Source: JAAXVZ01 sp964392465 (GTDB lineage Archaea > Nanobdellota > Nanobdellia > Woesearchaeales > GW2011-AR15). Taken from it: a DNA stretch of 29,422 nucleotides. Position 1 is the first letter of the stretch. Each line of letters opens with the position of its first letter. The translations under genes and the position numbers were made by a program. Location of the stretch: positions 1 through 29,422 of the forward strand of contig CAYMPC010000008.1 of the NCBI GenBank assembly GCA_964392465.1, written 5' to 3'. Shown here in pieces: positions 16,682-24,368 of the stretch. The notes below the pieces were generated by a model that was not told the origin of the DNA, searched no databases, and worked only from the letters and a program-made list of their open reading frames with translations.

Positions 16682-17989
16682 TTAGGGATTTCTTTTTACC
16701 CCTCTATTTTTTAGCTGTTCTTCAACATTAATAAGTGTCTCTCTAAGTATAAAGTATTTAACTTTCTCTTTTCCATAAACTGCATAATTATGAGTAAATC
16801 TTGAAATAGTGCCTGCAAACCAGAGTTTCCACCATGGACTTAAAGTAGTATATTCAGGATTAACTTTAGCTTCCTCAATCAGAGTTTCTATTTCTGCTAC
16901 CTTTTCATCAATATTAGGGAAAGCACCAATTGCCTCATCTAAATCAGTACGTAATTGCTCTGACATAGTACCATTTGACTTTGCAGTTAAAAAATTTAAG
17001 ACCAGTTTTGTAATTTCTGCTGGGTCTTTTGCTAGTACTTTAGCTAAATCAACTTTACCACCTGTTCCTTTGATTGCTGCTCTTTGTATTTTATTTCCCG
17101 TCTTTTTAATTATATTACCCCACCTAAGGAAATGAGGAGGTATTAAACTTAATCCTAAGGATCTAGGATTTATAATTTTGTCAAACTTTCTCATAAATCT
17201 CTTCAACATATCAACATCTCTTTTAAAGATTGCAACTTTATCTCCTATGTTGCTTATTTTTCCAATTAATTCTCTTTTCTCCTCACTATTAGATTCAGGA
17301 TCCCCTGGTTTTATTTCAGGTGGTTTTGAAGGATCTCTTGTAGAGCTATCATCTCCTCCAAAAATACTGCTTGTTGTAGAATTTCCACTTTTACCCATCC
17401 CTCCTATAATCATAACTGCACCAACAATCATCATTATTCCGCCTGCTATCATAAGCCAGTCTATCATTGTCTGGGTAAATGTTATCCAGCCAGCCTGCTG
17501 AGCAAAGGTAGTAAAAAGTAAAATTGTCAAACCTGCAACAAAGAAAGCAAACCCTCTTAACCTAGTTCCTGCTTTATCAGTTGCAGCAAATATAAGAGCA
17601 GGGACAATTGCCATAAGAAAAAAAGCTCCAAAAAACGCATATTGAGTAAATATTAGATCTAAAATAATATTTGGAATGGCAAGACTCATCATAAGGGCAA
17701 GAACCCATGCTAACACTTTTCCGTTCTTCTTTGCTGTTTCATCCCCTTCTTTAATGAATGGCAATTTTGGAATAAGAATCATTAACAAGACAGCCATTAT
17801 CATCCATATCAGAAATTTATAGAAAACAAATTTTGTTGCACCGCTAGGCAACACATTAAGTAAGTAATTTATCAAATTCCAAAAAGGTTGAAATGATTGG
17901 ACAAAATTCAGCGCATTCACAGAAACAGAAAACAAACTCATAAAACTAACAAAACTACCTAGATATAATATTTTTTTAGCTAATCTCAT
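16682..17989 (-). CDS. A1: membrane protein with charged helical C-terminal domain
   Basis: 435 residues. Signal peptide 1-26 with likely cleavage after SVNA. Then SFQPFWNLINYLLNVLPSGA and about five membrane segments to residue ~205, nearly the same as A2. After a Ser/Gly/Asp-rich linker (to about 235) comes a soluble, charged, mostly helical domain of about 200 residues: KVAIFKRDVDMLKRFMRKFD, a Lys-rich middle, DLDEAIGAFPNIDEKVAEIE, and an end rich in aromatics (PWWKLWFAGTISRF). FKRDVDMLKRF resembles the B1 N terminus FERDIEFIKRL. The positive-inside rule puts this domain in the cytoplasm. Family not recognised. Divergent from the small membrane gene at 18101, with TATA-like boxes for both in 17990-18100. 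Confidence 0.78.
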   Translation of the reverse strand: MRLAKKILYLGSFVSFMSLFSVSVNALNFVQSFQPFWNLINYLLNVLPSGATKFVFYKFLIWMIMAVLLMILIPKLPFIKEGDETAKKNGKVLAWVLALMMSLAIPNIILDLIFTQYAFFGAFFLMAIVPALIFAATDKAGTRLRGFAFFVAGLTILLFTTFAQQAGWITFTQTMIDWLMIAGGIMMIVGAVMIIGGMGKSGNSTTSSIFGGDDSSTRDPSKPPEIKPGDPESNSEEKRELIGKISNIGDKVAIFKRDVDMLKRFMRKFDKIINPRSLGLSLIPPHFLRWGNIIKKTGNKIQRAAIKGTGGKVDLAKVLAKDPAEITKLVLNFLTAKSNGTMSEQLRTDLDEAIGAFPNIDEKVAEIETLIEEAKVNPEYTTLSPWWKLWFAGTISRFTHNYAVYGKEKVKYFILRETLINVEEQLKNRGVKRNP

Positions 17990-18069
17990 ATATTTATCTA
18001 ATTTAATCTTTTATAGAATATTTAAACCTTTCTATCTAATCTTTACTAAAAAATCATAAAAAAACAAAA

Positions 18070-18077
18070 TTTAAATA
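18070..18077 (+). promoter_or_regulatory. TATA box of the gene at 18101
   Basis: TTTAAATA ends 23 bases before the ATG at 18101, giving a leaderless start. A TATA element for the divergent A1 gene lies nearby at about 18015-18028. Confidence 0.6.
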
Positions 18078-18100
18078 CCAATAGGTAAATAAAAACAATA

Positions 18101-18343
18101 ATGGCTCAACAAATAAGATCACATGGCGGTCTTGGTTCAACACATTTTCATATTCCTGCACAATTTTTTCTAGGAGTCTTATTTTTGGCTTTTGGCACTT
18201 TATTATTATTAAAAAAACTGGGAAAAGACTTTGTGCCTTTTATCCCTGAAGAGGTTTTCCTTTACATATGTGCAATAGGGAGTGTAGTAGGTGGGTTTTA
18301 TTTGATTATGTCAAAACTCTTTAGGCCAATAATCCGCCTGTAA
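18101..18343 (+). CDS. Small two-helix membrane protein
   Basis: 80 residues. A hydrophilic start rich in Gly and His (SHGGLGSTHFHIP) is followed by two hydrophobic helices, FFLGVLFLAFGTLLLL and EVFLYICAIGSVVGGFYLIM, joined by a short loop (KKLGKDFVPFIPE) and ended by basic residues. No family recognised. It has a good leaderless promoter and clean start and stop, and lies 39 bp before the prepilin peptidase gene, which has its own TATA box. Confidence 0.65.
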   Translation: MAQQIRSHGGLGSTHFHIPAQFFLGVLFLAFGTLLLLKKLGKDFVPFIPEEVFLYICAIGSVVGGFYLIMSKLFRPIIRL

Positions 18344-18382
18344 GCAAACTTTTATATACTTTATAAAAAAATATTTTTCTTT

Positions 18383-19270
18383 ATGCTATTATCTGTTTTC
18401 ATTATAATTGCTTTAATCGCATTAGCTATTGCTTCTTATACAGACATAAAAACATTAGAAGTCCCTGATTGGCTCAGTTATTCCTTAATTGCTATTGGCT
18501 TAATAGGAAATCTTCTCTTTTCAATTTATTATTCAGATTCCATTTATATAATAAGAAGCCTGCTTGGCCTAGTTATTTCAGTAATACTAGGATTAATAAT
18601 GTTTTATACTGGTCAATGGGGGGGAGGAGACAGCAAAGTTTTGTTTGGCATTGGTGCCATTATTGGAATAAACTACCCCTTCACAATTGATTTCCTCTTT
18701 ACAGACTTTTTCTTCAAATTCATAATAAACATGCTCTTTGCAGGTGCAGTATACGGAATTATATGGATAACAGTTATGGCAGTGAAAAACAGGAAATTTC
18801 TTTTCAAGACTCTTAAAAAATCATTTCAGGATAATAAATTCAAGAGAATAAGATTAATCACAGGACTCATAAGTATTATATTTTTAGCTTCAATCTATTT
18901 CCTGCCTTTTTTAGATTCTAAGTCAAAGATAATCTCTTCTATTTTGGTTATTATCCTTTACTTTATGAATTATCTATTTGTTTTTGTGAGAGCAGTTGAA
19001 AAAGTCTCTATGATTAAGATGATAGACCCAGAAAAACTGACAGAGGGTGATTGGATAGTTGATGAAATAAAAATAAACGGAAAATATATAGCTGGGCCAA
19101 AGGACTTAGGAATTGAAAAAAGCAAAATTCAAGAATTAATAAAATACAAAAAACAAGGCAAGATAAAAAAAGTCAAAGTGAAATATGGTATTCCTTTTGT
19201 TCCAAGCTTCTTAATTTCTATGATATATACAACTATCTCAGATAGTATAATTCTACTACACTTTATATAA
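18383..19270 (+). CDS. Archaeal A24-family prepilin peptidase
   Basis: 295-residue membrane aspartyl protease that cleaves class III signal peptides of pilins and archaellins. The two catalytic aspartates are visible: D21 in ASYTDIKTLEVPDW and D83 in the GxGD-type motif GQWGGGDSKVLFGIGA. About six membrane segments are present, and a soluble part at about 205-265 (KLTEGDWIVDEIKINGKYIA) as in EppA/FlaK-type enzymes with an extra domain. TATA (CTTTTATATACTTTATAAA region, 18349-18366) precedes the ATG by about 25 bases. A likely substrate is the pilin at 27038-27631. No archaellum genes are seen here, so type IV pili are the more probable target. Confidence 0.85.
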   Translation: MLLSVFIIIALIALAIASYTDIKTLEVPDWLSYSLIAIGLIGNLLFSIYYSDSIYIIRSLLGLVISVILGLIMFYTGQWGGGDSKVLFGIGAIIGINYPFTIDFLFTDFFFKFIINMLFAGAVYGIIWITVMAVKNRKFLFKTLKKSFQDNKFKRIRLITGLISIIFLASIYFLPFLDSKSKIISSILVIILYFMNYLFVFVRAVEKVSMIKMIDPEKLTEGDWIVDEIKINGKYIAGPKDLGIEKSKIQELIKYKKQGKIKKVKVKYGIPFVPSFLISMIYTTISDSIILLHFI

Positions 19271-19328
19271 ATAGAATACTCTCTTCTTCAGTAAACCTTT
19301 TAAAACAAATCCTTTTTCTTTGGTAGCT

Positions 19329-20480
19329 ATGGCTAAAGATTATTATGATGTCCTTGGGGTAGCAAAAGATGCCTCAAAAGAGGAAATTAAGAAGGCATAC
19401 AAGAAACTTGCCAAAAAATATCATCCTGATTTGAATAAAGAGTCTGATGCTACTGAAAAATTCAAAGAGATAAATGAGGCAGCTTCTATTTTAGGAGATG
19501 ACCAGAAAAGAGCACAATATAATCAATTTGGAGATGCTGAATCATTCAAACAATCAACAGGAGCATCTGGCTTTGATTATAGCGATTTCTCTAACTTCAG
19601 GAATTTTGGAGGAGATTTTGATTTTGGAGATATATTTGATATGTTCTTCGGAGGCGGAAGTGGAAGAGGAGGATTTTCTGCAAGAAGAGGCAGAAGAGAT
19701 TTTTCTGGCTCTGATTTAAGGTTTGATTTAAACTTAGATTTGGATGATATTGCAAAAGGTGTTGAAAAGACAATCATCCTACCAAGATTAGAAGAATGTA
19801 AAGACTGCAAAGGAGAGGGCGTAAAAAATAATTCAGATATTGTTTCATGCAACAACTGCAGAGGTTCTGGGAGAGTTACTTCTTCAAGAAGAACACCTTT
19901 TGGTATATTTCAAACAACAACAACCTGTAATATATGTAATGGAGAAGGTAAAATAATAAAGAATCCTTGCGAAAATTGCAAGGGAAAAGGAAGACTGGAA
20001 AAAGAAGCAAAAATTAAGATAAACATTCCTGCTGGTGTTGAAGACGGCACTAGATTAAGAGTTTCAGGAGAAGGAGATTCTGGAATAAAAGGCTTTGATT
20101 CAGGAGATTTATATGTCATTATCCATGAAAAAAAGCATAAGCTCTTTACAAGGGAAGGAGATGATTTATACATTGAAATCCCAATCTCATTTACACAAGC
20201 AACATTAGGAGATATAATTGAAGTGCATACTCTGGAAGGAAAAACTAAGCTAAAAATCCCACCAGGCACTCAAACTAACACAATCTTCAAGTTAAAAAAT
20301 TATGGTATCCCTCACTTGAATAGATACGGCAAAGGAGATCAATTAGTTAGAGTAATTATCCAGACACCTGAAAAATTATCAAATAAACAAAAAGAGCTAT
20401 TAGAGCAATTTGCAAAAGAATCAGGAGATGCAGCGCAGCCCAGCAAAGGTTTTTTTAAAAGCATATTTGACAAGATTTAG
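19329..20480 (+). CDS. dnaJ: DnaJ (Hsp40) co-chaperone
   Basis: 383 residues from the ATG at 19329; a TTG at 19320 would add three residues, but MAKDYYDVLGV is the standard start and a TATA-like TTTTAAAA lies about 27 bases before it. J domain with HPD in KKYHPDLNKES, then a Gly/Phe-rich region (residues about 75-125), then four CxxCxGxG zinc repeats (CKDCKGEG, CNNCRGSG, CNICNGEG, CENCKGKG), then the C-terminal substrate-binding domains with ATLGDIIEVHTLEGKTKLKI. It is a complete type I DnaJ, delivering unfolded proteins to DnaK and stimulating its ATPase. dnaK and grpE, usual neighbours, are not in the window. Confidence 0.95.
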   Translation: MAKDYYDVLGVAKDASKEEIKKAYKKLAKKYHPDLNKESDATEKFKEINEAASILGDDQKRAQYNQFGDAESFKQSTGASGFDYSDFSNFRNFGGDFDFGDIFDMFFGGGSGRGGFSARRGRRDFSGSDLRFDLNLDLDDIAKGVEKTIILPRLEECKDCKGEGVKNNSDIVSCNNCRGSGRVTSSRRTPFGIFQTTTTCNICNGEGKIIKNPCENCKGKGRLEKEAKIKINIPAGVEDGTRLRVSGEGDSGIKGFDSGDLYVIIHEKKHKLFTREGDDLYIEIPISFTQATLGDIIEVHTLEGKTKLKIPPGTQTNTIFKLKNYGIPHLNRYGKGDQLVRVIIQTPEKLSNKQKELLEQFAKESGDAAQPSKGFFKSIFDKI

Positions 20481-20507
20481 TTATTAGAAATTTAATTATT
20501 ATTTATT

Positions 20508-21075
20508 CTATATTTTTAATATTGTGTAGAAAAACTGGCTGAATGCCAAAAATACAATTGTATTAAAAACAAAATTTGTTCCTGTATAAGATAAATTAGC
20601 CATTATATCTATTCCTAAAATATTTTTTGAAATCAAGAACATTATTACGCAGTTTATCGCTATAATAATTAAACCTAATAAAATTATATTACTTCCTCCA
20701 ATTAAAGCAGTCAGGATTGCTGCATTGATATAGGTAATTATCAACCACAACATTTCCAGTATATATACTAGCAATTAACTTTGAAAAGATTGCATTCACT
20801 ACTCCCCACTTAAACCCAAAAACAAGAGTAATAAGAATTGTTGTAAAAGTAGATAATTCAAAATCTGTTGGCAATCCTCTTTTCAATTGAAATGTCTGCA
20901 GCATTGAGTTAAAGACAGCTGCTAATATAAGCGCAAAAACTAGTTTTATATTGACAAAAAGAGATAATATCAAGATAATAATAGAACCAATTAATAGTCT
21001 TGTGACTAAAGGAGAATTCAGCTTAATTGATTTTACTTTTGAATACTGCGATTTCGTTGTTTTAAGTAGACTCAT
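20508..21075 (-). pseudogene. S-component-like membrane protein, frameshifted
   Basis: Two overlapping frames make one gene. The first runs from 21075 to 20689 (MSLLKTTKSQ..., about four membrane segments, good up to FSKLIASIYTGNVVVDNYLY, then a polar nonsense tail). The second continues the membrane protein from about 20730 down to 20508 (INAAILTALIGGSN..., ending YTGTNFVFNTIVFLAFSQFF). Joining them restores a protein of about 188 residues that aligns with the 195-residue protein at 7594-8181. The reading frame would be restored by removing one base in the 20725-20745 region. It is either a decayed gene, a sequencing error or, less likely, a programmed shift. It overlaps the upstream hydrolase gene by 14 bp. 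Confidence 0.65.
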
Positions 21076-21604
21076 TTAGTATCATATCCCTCAGTTCTTT
21101 AAACATAAAATTATCTGTTCCTGCACTAAGATGCTGCTTGTTATGAAATATCTGAAGTTTACAATCAAGTTTTTTTGCCAGCGCTTTAGCAACCTCTAAA
21201 GGAACATAATTATCATCATCTGAATTCAAGATAAAAATTTTTTTGCAGTTTTCTTTAATTTTCTGATAATCAAAACTAAATTTAAAGAAACTTGCAATTT
21301 CTGGAATTCCCAATCCTTCATCAAAAGCAGAAACTAAAAAAGCTGCTTTAATTTGTGTATTTGTTTTTTCTAGTATCCTCATAATTAAAGCCGCTCCCAA
21401 AGAATGCCCAACTAGAATTGTTTTTTCATCATACTCTGTTAAATCTAGTGCTTTTTCTAGCCATTCCTTCTGCTTAGGATAATGTGTATTAGGCAAATCA
21501 GGGCAAAAAACTTTTATTTTGTGTTTCTCAAGTTCTCCTTTCAGCCAAGGAAACCAATTATTCTGAGAATTTGCACCCCAGCCATGAAATATAACAACCT
21601 TCAT
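21062..21604 (-). CDS. RBBP9/YdeN-like alpha/beta serine hydrolase
   Basis: 180 residues, the small alpha/beta hydrolase type. VVIFHGWGANSQNNWFPWL holds the HG oxyanion loop; the nucleophile elbow is VGHS68LGAAL; the acid is in FILNSDDDNYVPL (about residue 130) and the catalytic His in NKQHLSAG (about 158). The order Ser-Asp-His and the length match the RBBP9/YdeN group, whose physiological substrates are mostly unknown. Its last 14 bases overlap the start of the S-component-like gene on the same strand, so the two are an operon. Confidence 0.85.
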   Translation of the reverse strand: MKVVIFHGWGANSQNNWFPWLKGELEKHKIKVFCPDLPNTHYPKQKEWLEKALDLTEYDEKTILVGHSLGAALIMRILEKTNTQIKAAFLVSAFDEGLGIPEIASFFKFSFDYQKIKENCKKIFILNSDDDNYVPLEVAKALAKKLDCKLQIFHNKQHLSAGTDNFMFKELRDMILNEST

Positions 21605-21700
21605 AGAGCAATAGCTAATTGAGACTAATTTATATTGATTTCCAAAAAAAGACGAAAGAAAAAATTTATATACTATTAAACTGAAAAACTAAAAATACTA

Positions 21701-21811
21701 ATGAATAGAGAGATCCAAACAGAATTGTCTGATTATTTTGATATTAGGCCTTTTCTTTTTGATAATACTCTCTCTTTAATGTTAAAGGCCTTTACAATTC
21801 AAAAAGCCTAA
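21701..21811 (+). CDS. Possible 36-residue small protein
   Basis: A short frame reading MNREIQTELSDYFDIRPFLF and then a moderately hydrophobic, amphipathic end (SLMLKAFTIQKA). A TATA-like ATTTATATA lies at 21664-21672, about 33 bases before the ATG, and the frame ends cleanly before the rad50 promoter. It is supported only by promoter position and protein-like composition (many acidic and aromatic residues); chance cannot be excluded. Confidence 0.35.
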   Translation: MNREIQTELSDYFDIRPFLFDNTLSLMLKAFTIQKA

Positions 21812-21825
21812 ATAAACATATATCT

Positions 21826-21834
21826 TTTTATATA
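21826..21834 (+). promoter_or_regulatory. TATA box of rad50
   Basis: TTTTATATA is centred about 25 bases before the ATG at 21855, giving a leaderless start. Confidence 0.6.
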
Positions 21835-21854
21835 TTCACCAAATAACTAAAAAC

Positions 21855-24323
21855 ATGATTCTAAAATCTCTGAAGCTGGAAAACATAAGGAGCTATCTAC
21901 ATGAAACAATTGAATTTCCAGAAGGCTCTGTTTTATTATCTGGAGATATTGGTTCTGGAAAATCAACTATACTTCTAGCTATTGAATTTGCACTTTTTGG
22001 CATAATGAGAGCTGAATTATCTGGCTCATCTTTATTAAGACATGGAAAAAATCAGGGAAGTGTTGAGTTACGGTTTAAAATAGACAAAGATGAATTTCTG
22101 ATAAAAAGAACACTGAAAAAATCAAGAGATACTGTAATACAGGATACTGGCTATATATTGATAAACAATAAAAAGATTGAAGGAACTCCTGTTGAATTAA
22201 AAGCAAGAATTCTTAATATTTTGGGGTATCCTGAAGAATTAATTTCAAAATCTAAATCAATGATATATAGATATACTGTCTATACTCCTCAAGAAGAAAT
22301 GAAGCAGATTCTTTTTGAAGATAAAAATATAAGGCTTGATACTTTAAGAAAATTATTTGGGATTGATAAATACAAGACAATAAAAGAAAATGCAGATAAT
22401 TTTACAAGAGAGTTAAGAAGAAAGATATCTGAACTGAATATCCGTCTGGAAAACTACGACGAACTGGAAAAAGAAAAAACAGAAAAAAGAAAAAAAGCAG
22501 ATGAGATAAGCCTAACAATTACAAAAGCAATACATGAATTAGAAGAGATAAAAAAGATATTACAAAAAGAGAAAAACCTATTGGAAAACTTTGAGCAGGA
22601 AGTAAAAAAGGAAAATGAACTAAAAAAACAATTAGACTTAAAAGAAGTACAGATTAGCAACAAAAAAAGTAATAAAGATAAAATAAACCAAAAGATTGAG
22701 GAATCTCAAAAGCATGTTTTAAATATAGAAAAAAGGCTTGAATCCTATTCTAAAGTAGAAGAAATAATCCCTGAAAAGGAACTTGAAAAGGAGATTAATA
22801 AATTAAATGAAGATCTAAATGTACTAATAAAAGAAAAATCAACTTATTTAGAAAAGATAAGATCCTTTGAGGAGCAAATAAAGAACATAGAAGAAGAAGT
22901 AGCAGAGTTTTCTGAAAAATCAAAACAAGAGATAATTCTAAAATCAAAATTAAGAGAAGTTGAAGAAAAAATAAAGCTTAAAAAAAACTATGAACTAATG
23001 ATGAAAGAAAACTCAGAAAAAGAAAAAAACACCCAAATCCACTTGGAAAAAATAAATATCCTAATGATTGAATCACAAAAGATTGTCTCTTCAATAAAAG
23101 ATGCAGAGATTTGTCCAACATGCAACCAAAAAGTAGATGAAGACCACAAGAGGAAGGTAATAAGTGAAGAGAAAGAAAAATTAAAAAGGTACAATGAAGA
23201 AAAAAACAAGTTAACCGAGTTCTTAAAAAAAATAAGTGAAAACCTTGAAAAGATACAAAGGAATATTGAAAGAATTGAAAAAATTGAAGAATCATATAAA
23301 AGAGATAGAGAGGCAATCCTAAGATTAGAAGAATATTCTAAGCAATTAATCAAAAAACAGAAAGAATTATCTGAATTTTTTCAGAAAAAAAAAGAGATGG
23401 AAGATATTTTAAAAAGCAAAGAAACAAAAAAAGAAGAAACACTGAGAAGTGAAATAGAACATAAAAGAAAATTCCTTTCTGAAGCTAGAGATAATAATCT
23501 TAAAGTTAGAGAGAAAAAAAACCTTATTGAGAATATTGGACATGAAAAAGAAAATATAAAAAAATTAAGAGAAGAAAGGATGGATATTGAAAAAGAGATT
23601 GAAGACTTATCAAAAAATAAAAAAAAGATTGAAGACTCTTTGAAAGACTACTTTGAGATAAATCAGAAATATGAAAAACAGAAAGAACACTTTGAAAAAA
23701 ACAGGGAAATGCTGAAATATGCAGAGATTGAATTTGCAACTTTTTCAAAGGAGAAAAACCTAATTATAAAACAAATAGAAGACATAGAAAAAAAACTTTC
23801 TTCATTAGATAAGATAAAAGAAAAAATAAAAGAAATTTCAGAGATAGAGAATTGGATAAAAGAACTATTTCTAAATCTTATGGCTACAATAGAAAAGCAC
23901 ATAATGGTTTCTATACACAAAGAATTCGAATATCTTCTGAAAGAATGGTTTTCAATATTAATTGAGGACATAGAAATCTCGCTTGATGAAGAGTTTACTG
24001 TAAAAGTTATCCAAGATGGATATGAAACAGAGGTTGAAAGCCTTTCTGGGGGAGAAAAAACTTCTGTTGCCCTTGCCTACAGACTATCTTTAAATAAAGT
24101 AATAAATGATTTGATATCTGGAATAAGAACCAAAGATTTTATTATTTTAGATGAACCAACAGATGGATTTTCAACAGAGCAGCTGGATAAAGTAAGAGAG
24201 GTTTTAGAGCAGTTAAACATGAAACAGACAATTGTTGTCAGTCATGAACAGAAGATGGAATCTTATGTTGATAATATAATTAGGATAAATAAAACAGAAA
24301 ATGTTAGCACTATCTCATATTAA
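21855..24323 (+). CDS. rad50: Rad50-type SMC ATPase
   Basis: 822 residues. Walker A GDIGSGKST (30-38) at the start; two long Lys/Glu-rich coiled coils (about 180-415 and 430-680) separated by the zinc hook C420PTC423; then SLSGGEK signature (about 728-734), Walker B FIILDEPTDG (about 761-770) and the switch His in VVSHEQKM. This is the standard Rad50 architecture, somewhat short compared with about 880 residues in well-known archaeal Rad50. With Mre11 it bridges and processes DNA double-strand breaks. mre11, herA and nurA, usually adjacent in archaea, are absent here. Several reverse-strand frames inside the coiled coil are shadows of biased composition. Confidence 0.9.
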   Translation: MILKSLKLENIRSYLHETIEFPEGSVLLSGDIGSGKSTILLAIEFALFGIMRAELSGSSLLRHGKNQGSVELRFKIDKDEFLIKRTLKKSRDTVIQDTGYILINNKKIEGTPVELKARILNILGYPEELISKSKSMIYRYTVYTPQEEMKQILFEDKNIRLDTLRKLFGIDKYKTIKENADNFTRELRRKISELNIRLENYDELEKEKTEKRKKADEISLTITKAIHELEEIKKILQKEKNLLENFEQEVKKENELKKQLDLKEVQISNKKSNKDKINQKIEESQKHVLNIEKRLESYSKVEEIIPEKELEKEINKLNEDLNVLIKEKSTYLEKIRSFEEQIKNIEEEVAEFSEKSKQEIILKSKLREVEEKIKLKKNYELMMKENSEKEKNTQIHLEKINILMIESQKIVSSIKDAEICPTCNQKVDEDHKRKVISEEKEKLKRYNEEKNKLTEFLKKISENLEKIQRNIERIEKIEESYKRDREAILRLEEYSKQLIKKQKELSEFFQKKKEMEDILKSKETKKEETLRSEIEHKRKFLSEARDNNLKVREKKNLIENIGHEKENIKKLREERMDIEKEIEDLSKNKKKIEDSLKDYFEINQKYEKQKEHFEKNREMLKYAEIEFATFSKEKNLIIKQIEDIEKKLSSLDKIKEKIKEISEIENWIKELFLNLMATIEKHIMVSIHKEFEYLLKEWFSILIEDIEISLDEEFTVKVIQDGYETEVESLSGGEKTSVALAYRLSLNKVINDLISGIRTKDFIILDEPTDGFSTEQLDKVREVLEQLNMKQTIVVSHEQKMESYVDNIIRINKTENVSTISY

Positions 24324-24368
24324 AAAGATAGAAAAATATTAAAAGACTACTTCTTAAAAGACATTAAT

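Larger units (their letters stand above)
13857..17989 (-). repeat. Tandem duplication of a two-gene A-B module
   Basis: The order on the minus strand is A1 (17989-16682), B1 (16666-15737), A2 (15633-14549) and B2 (14448-13857). Homologous parts are the first ~200 codons of A1 and A2 (about 17375-17989 and 15034-15633) and the last ~198 codons of B1 with all of visible B2. The C-terminal halves of A1 and A2 are unrelated. Confidence 0.85.

Noticed and set aside
16682..17989. A proteins as conjugative pilin (VirB2/TrbC) or Tad-type platform proteins
   Set aside because: The number of membrane segments, the large C-terminal domains and the absence of any secretion ATPase do not fit.
20508..20774. 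Separate 88-residue membrane protein starting with TTG
   Set aside because: It continues the upstream frame after a one-base shift and aligns with the second half of the protein at 7594-8181.
22454..23971. Several Ser/Phe-rich minus-strand frames inside rad50
   Set aside because: They are shadows of the Lys/Glu-rich coiled coil, with no promoter or recognisable domain.
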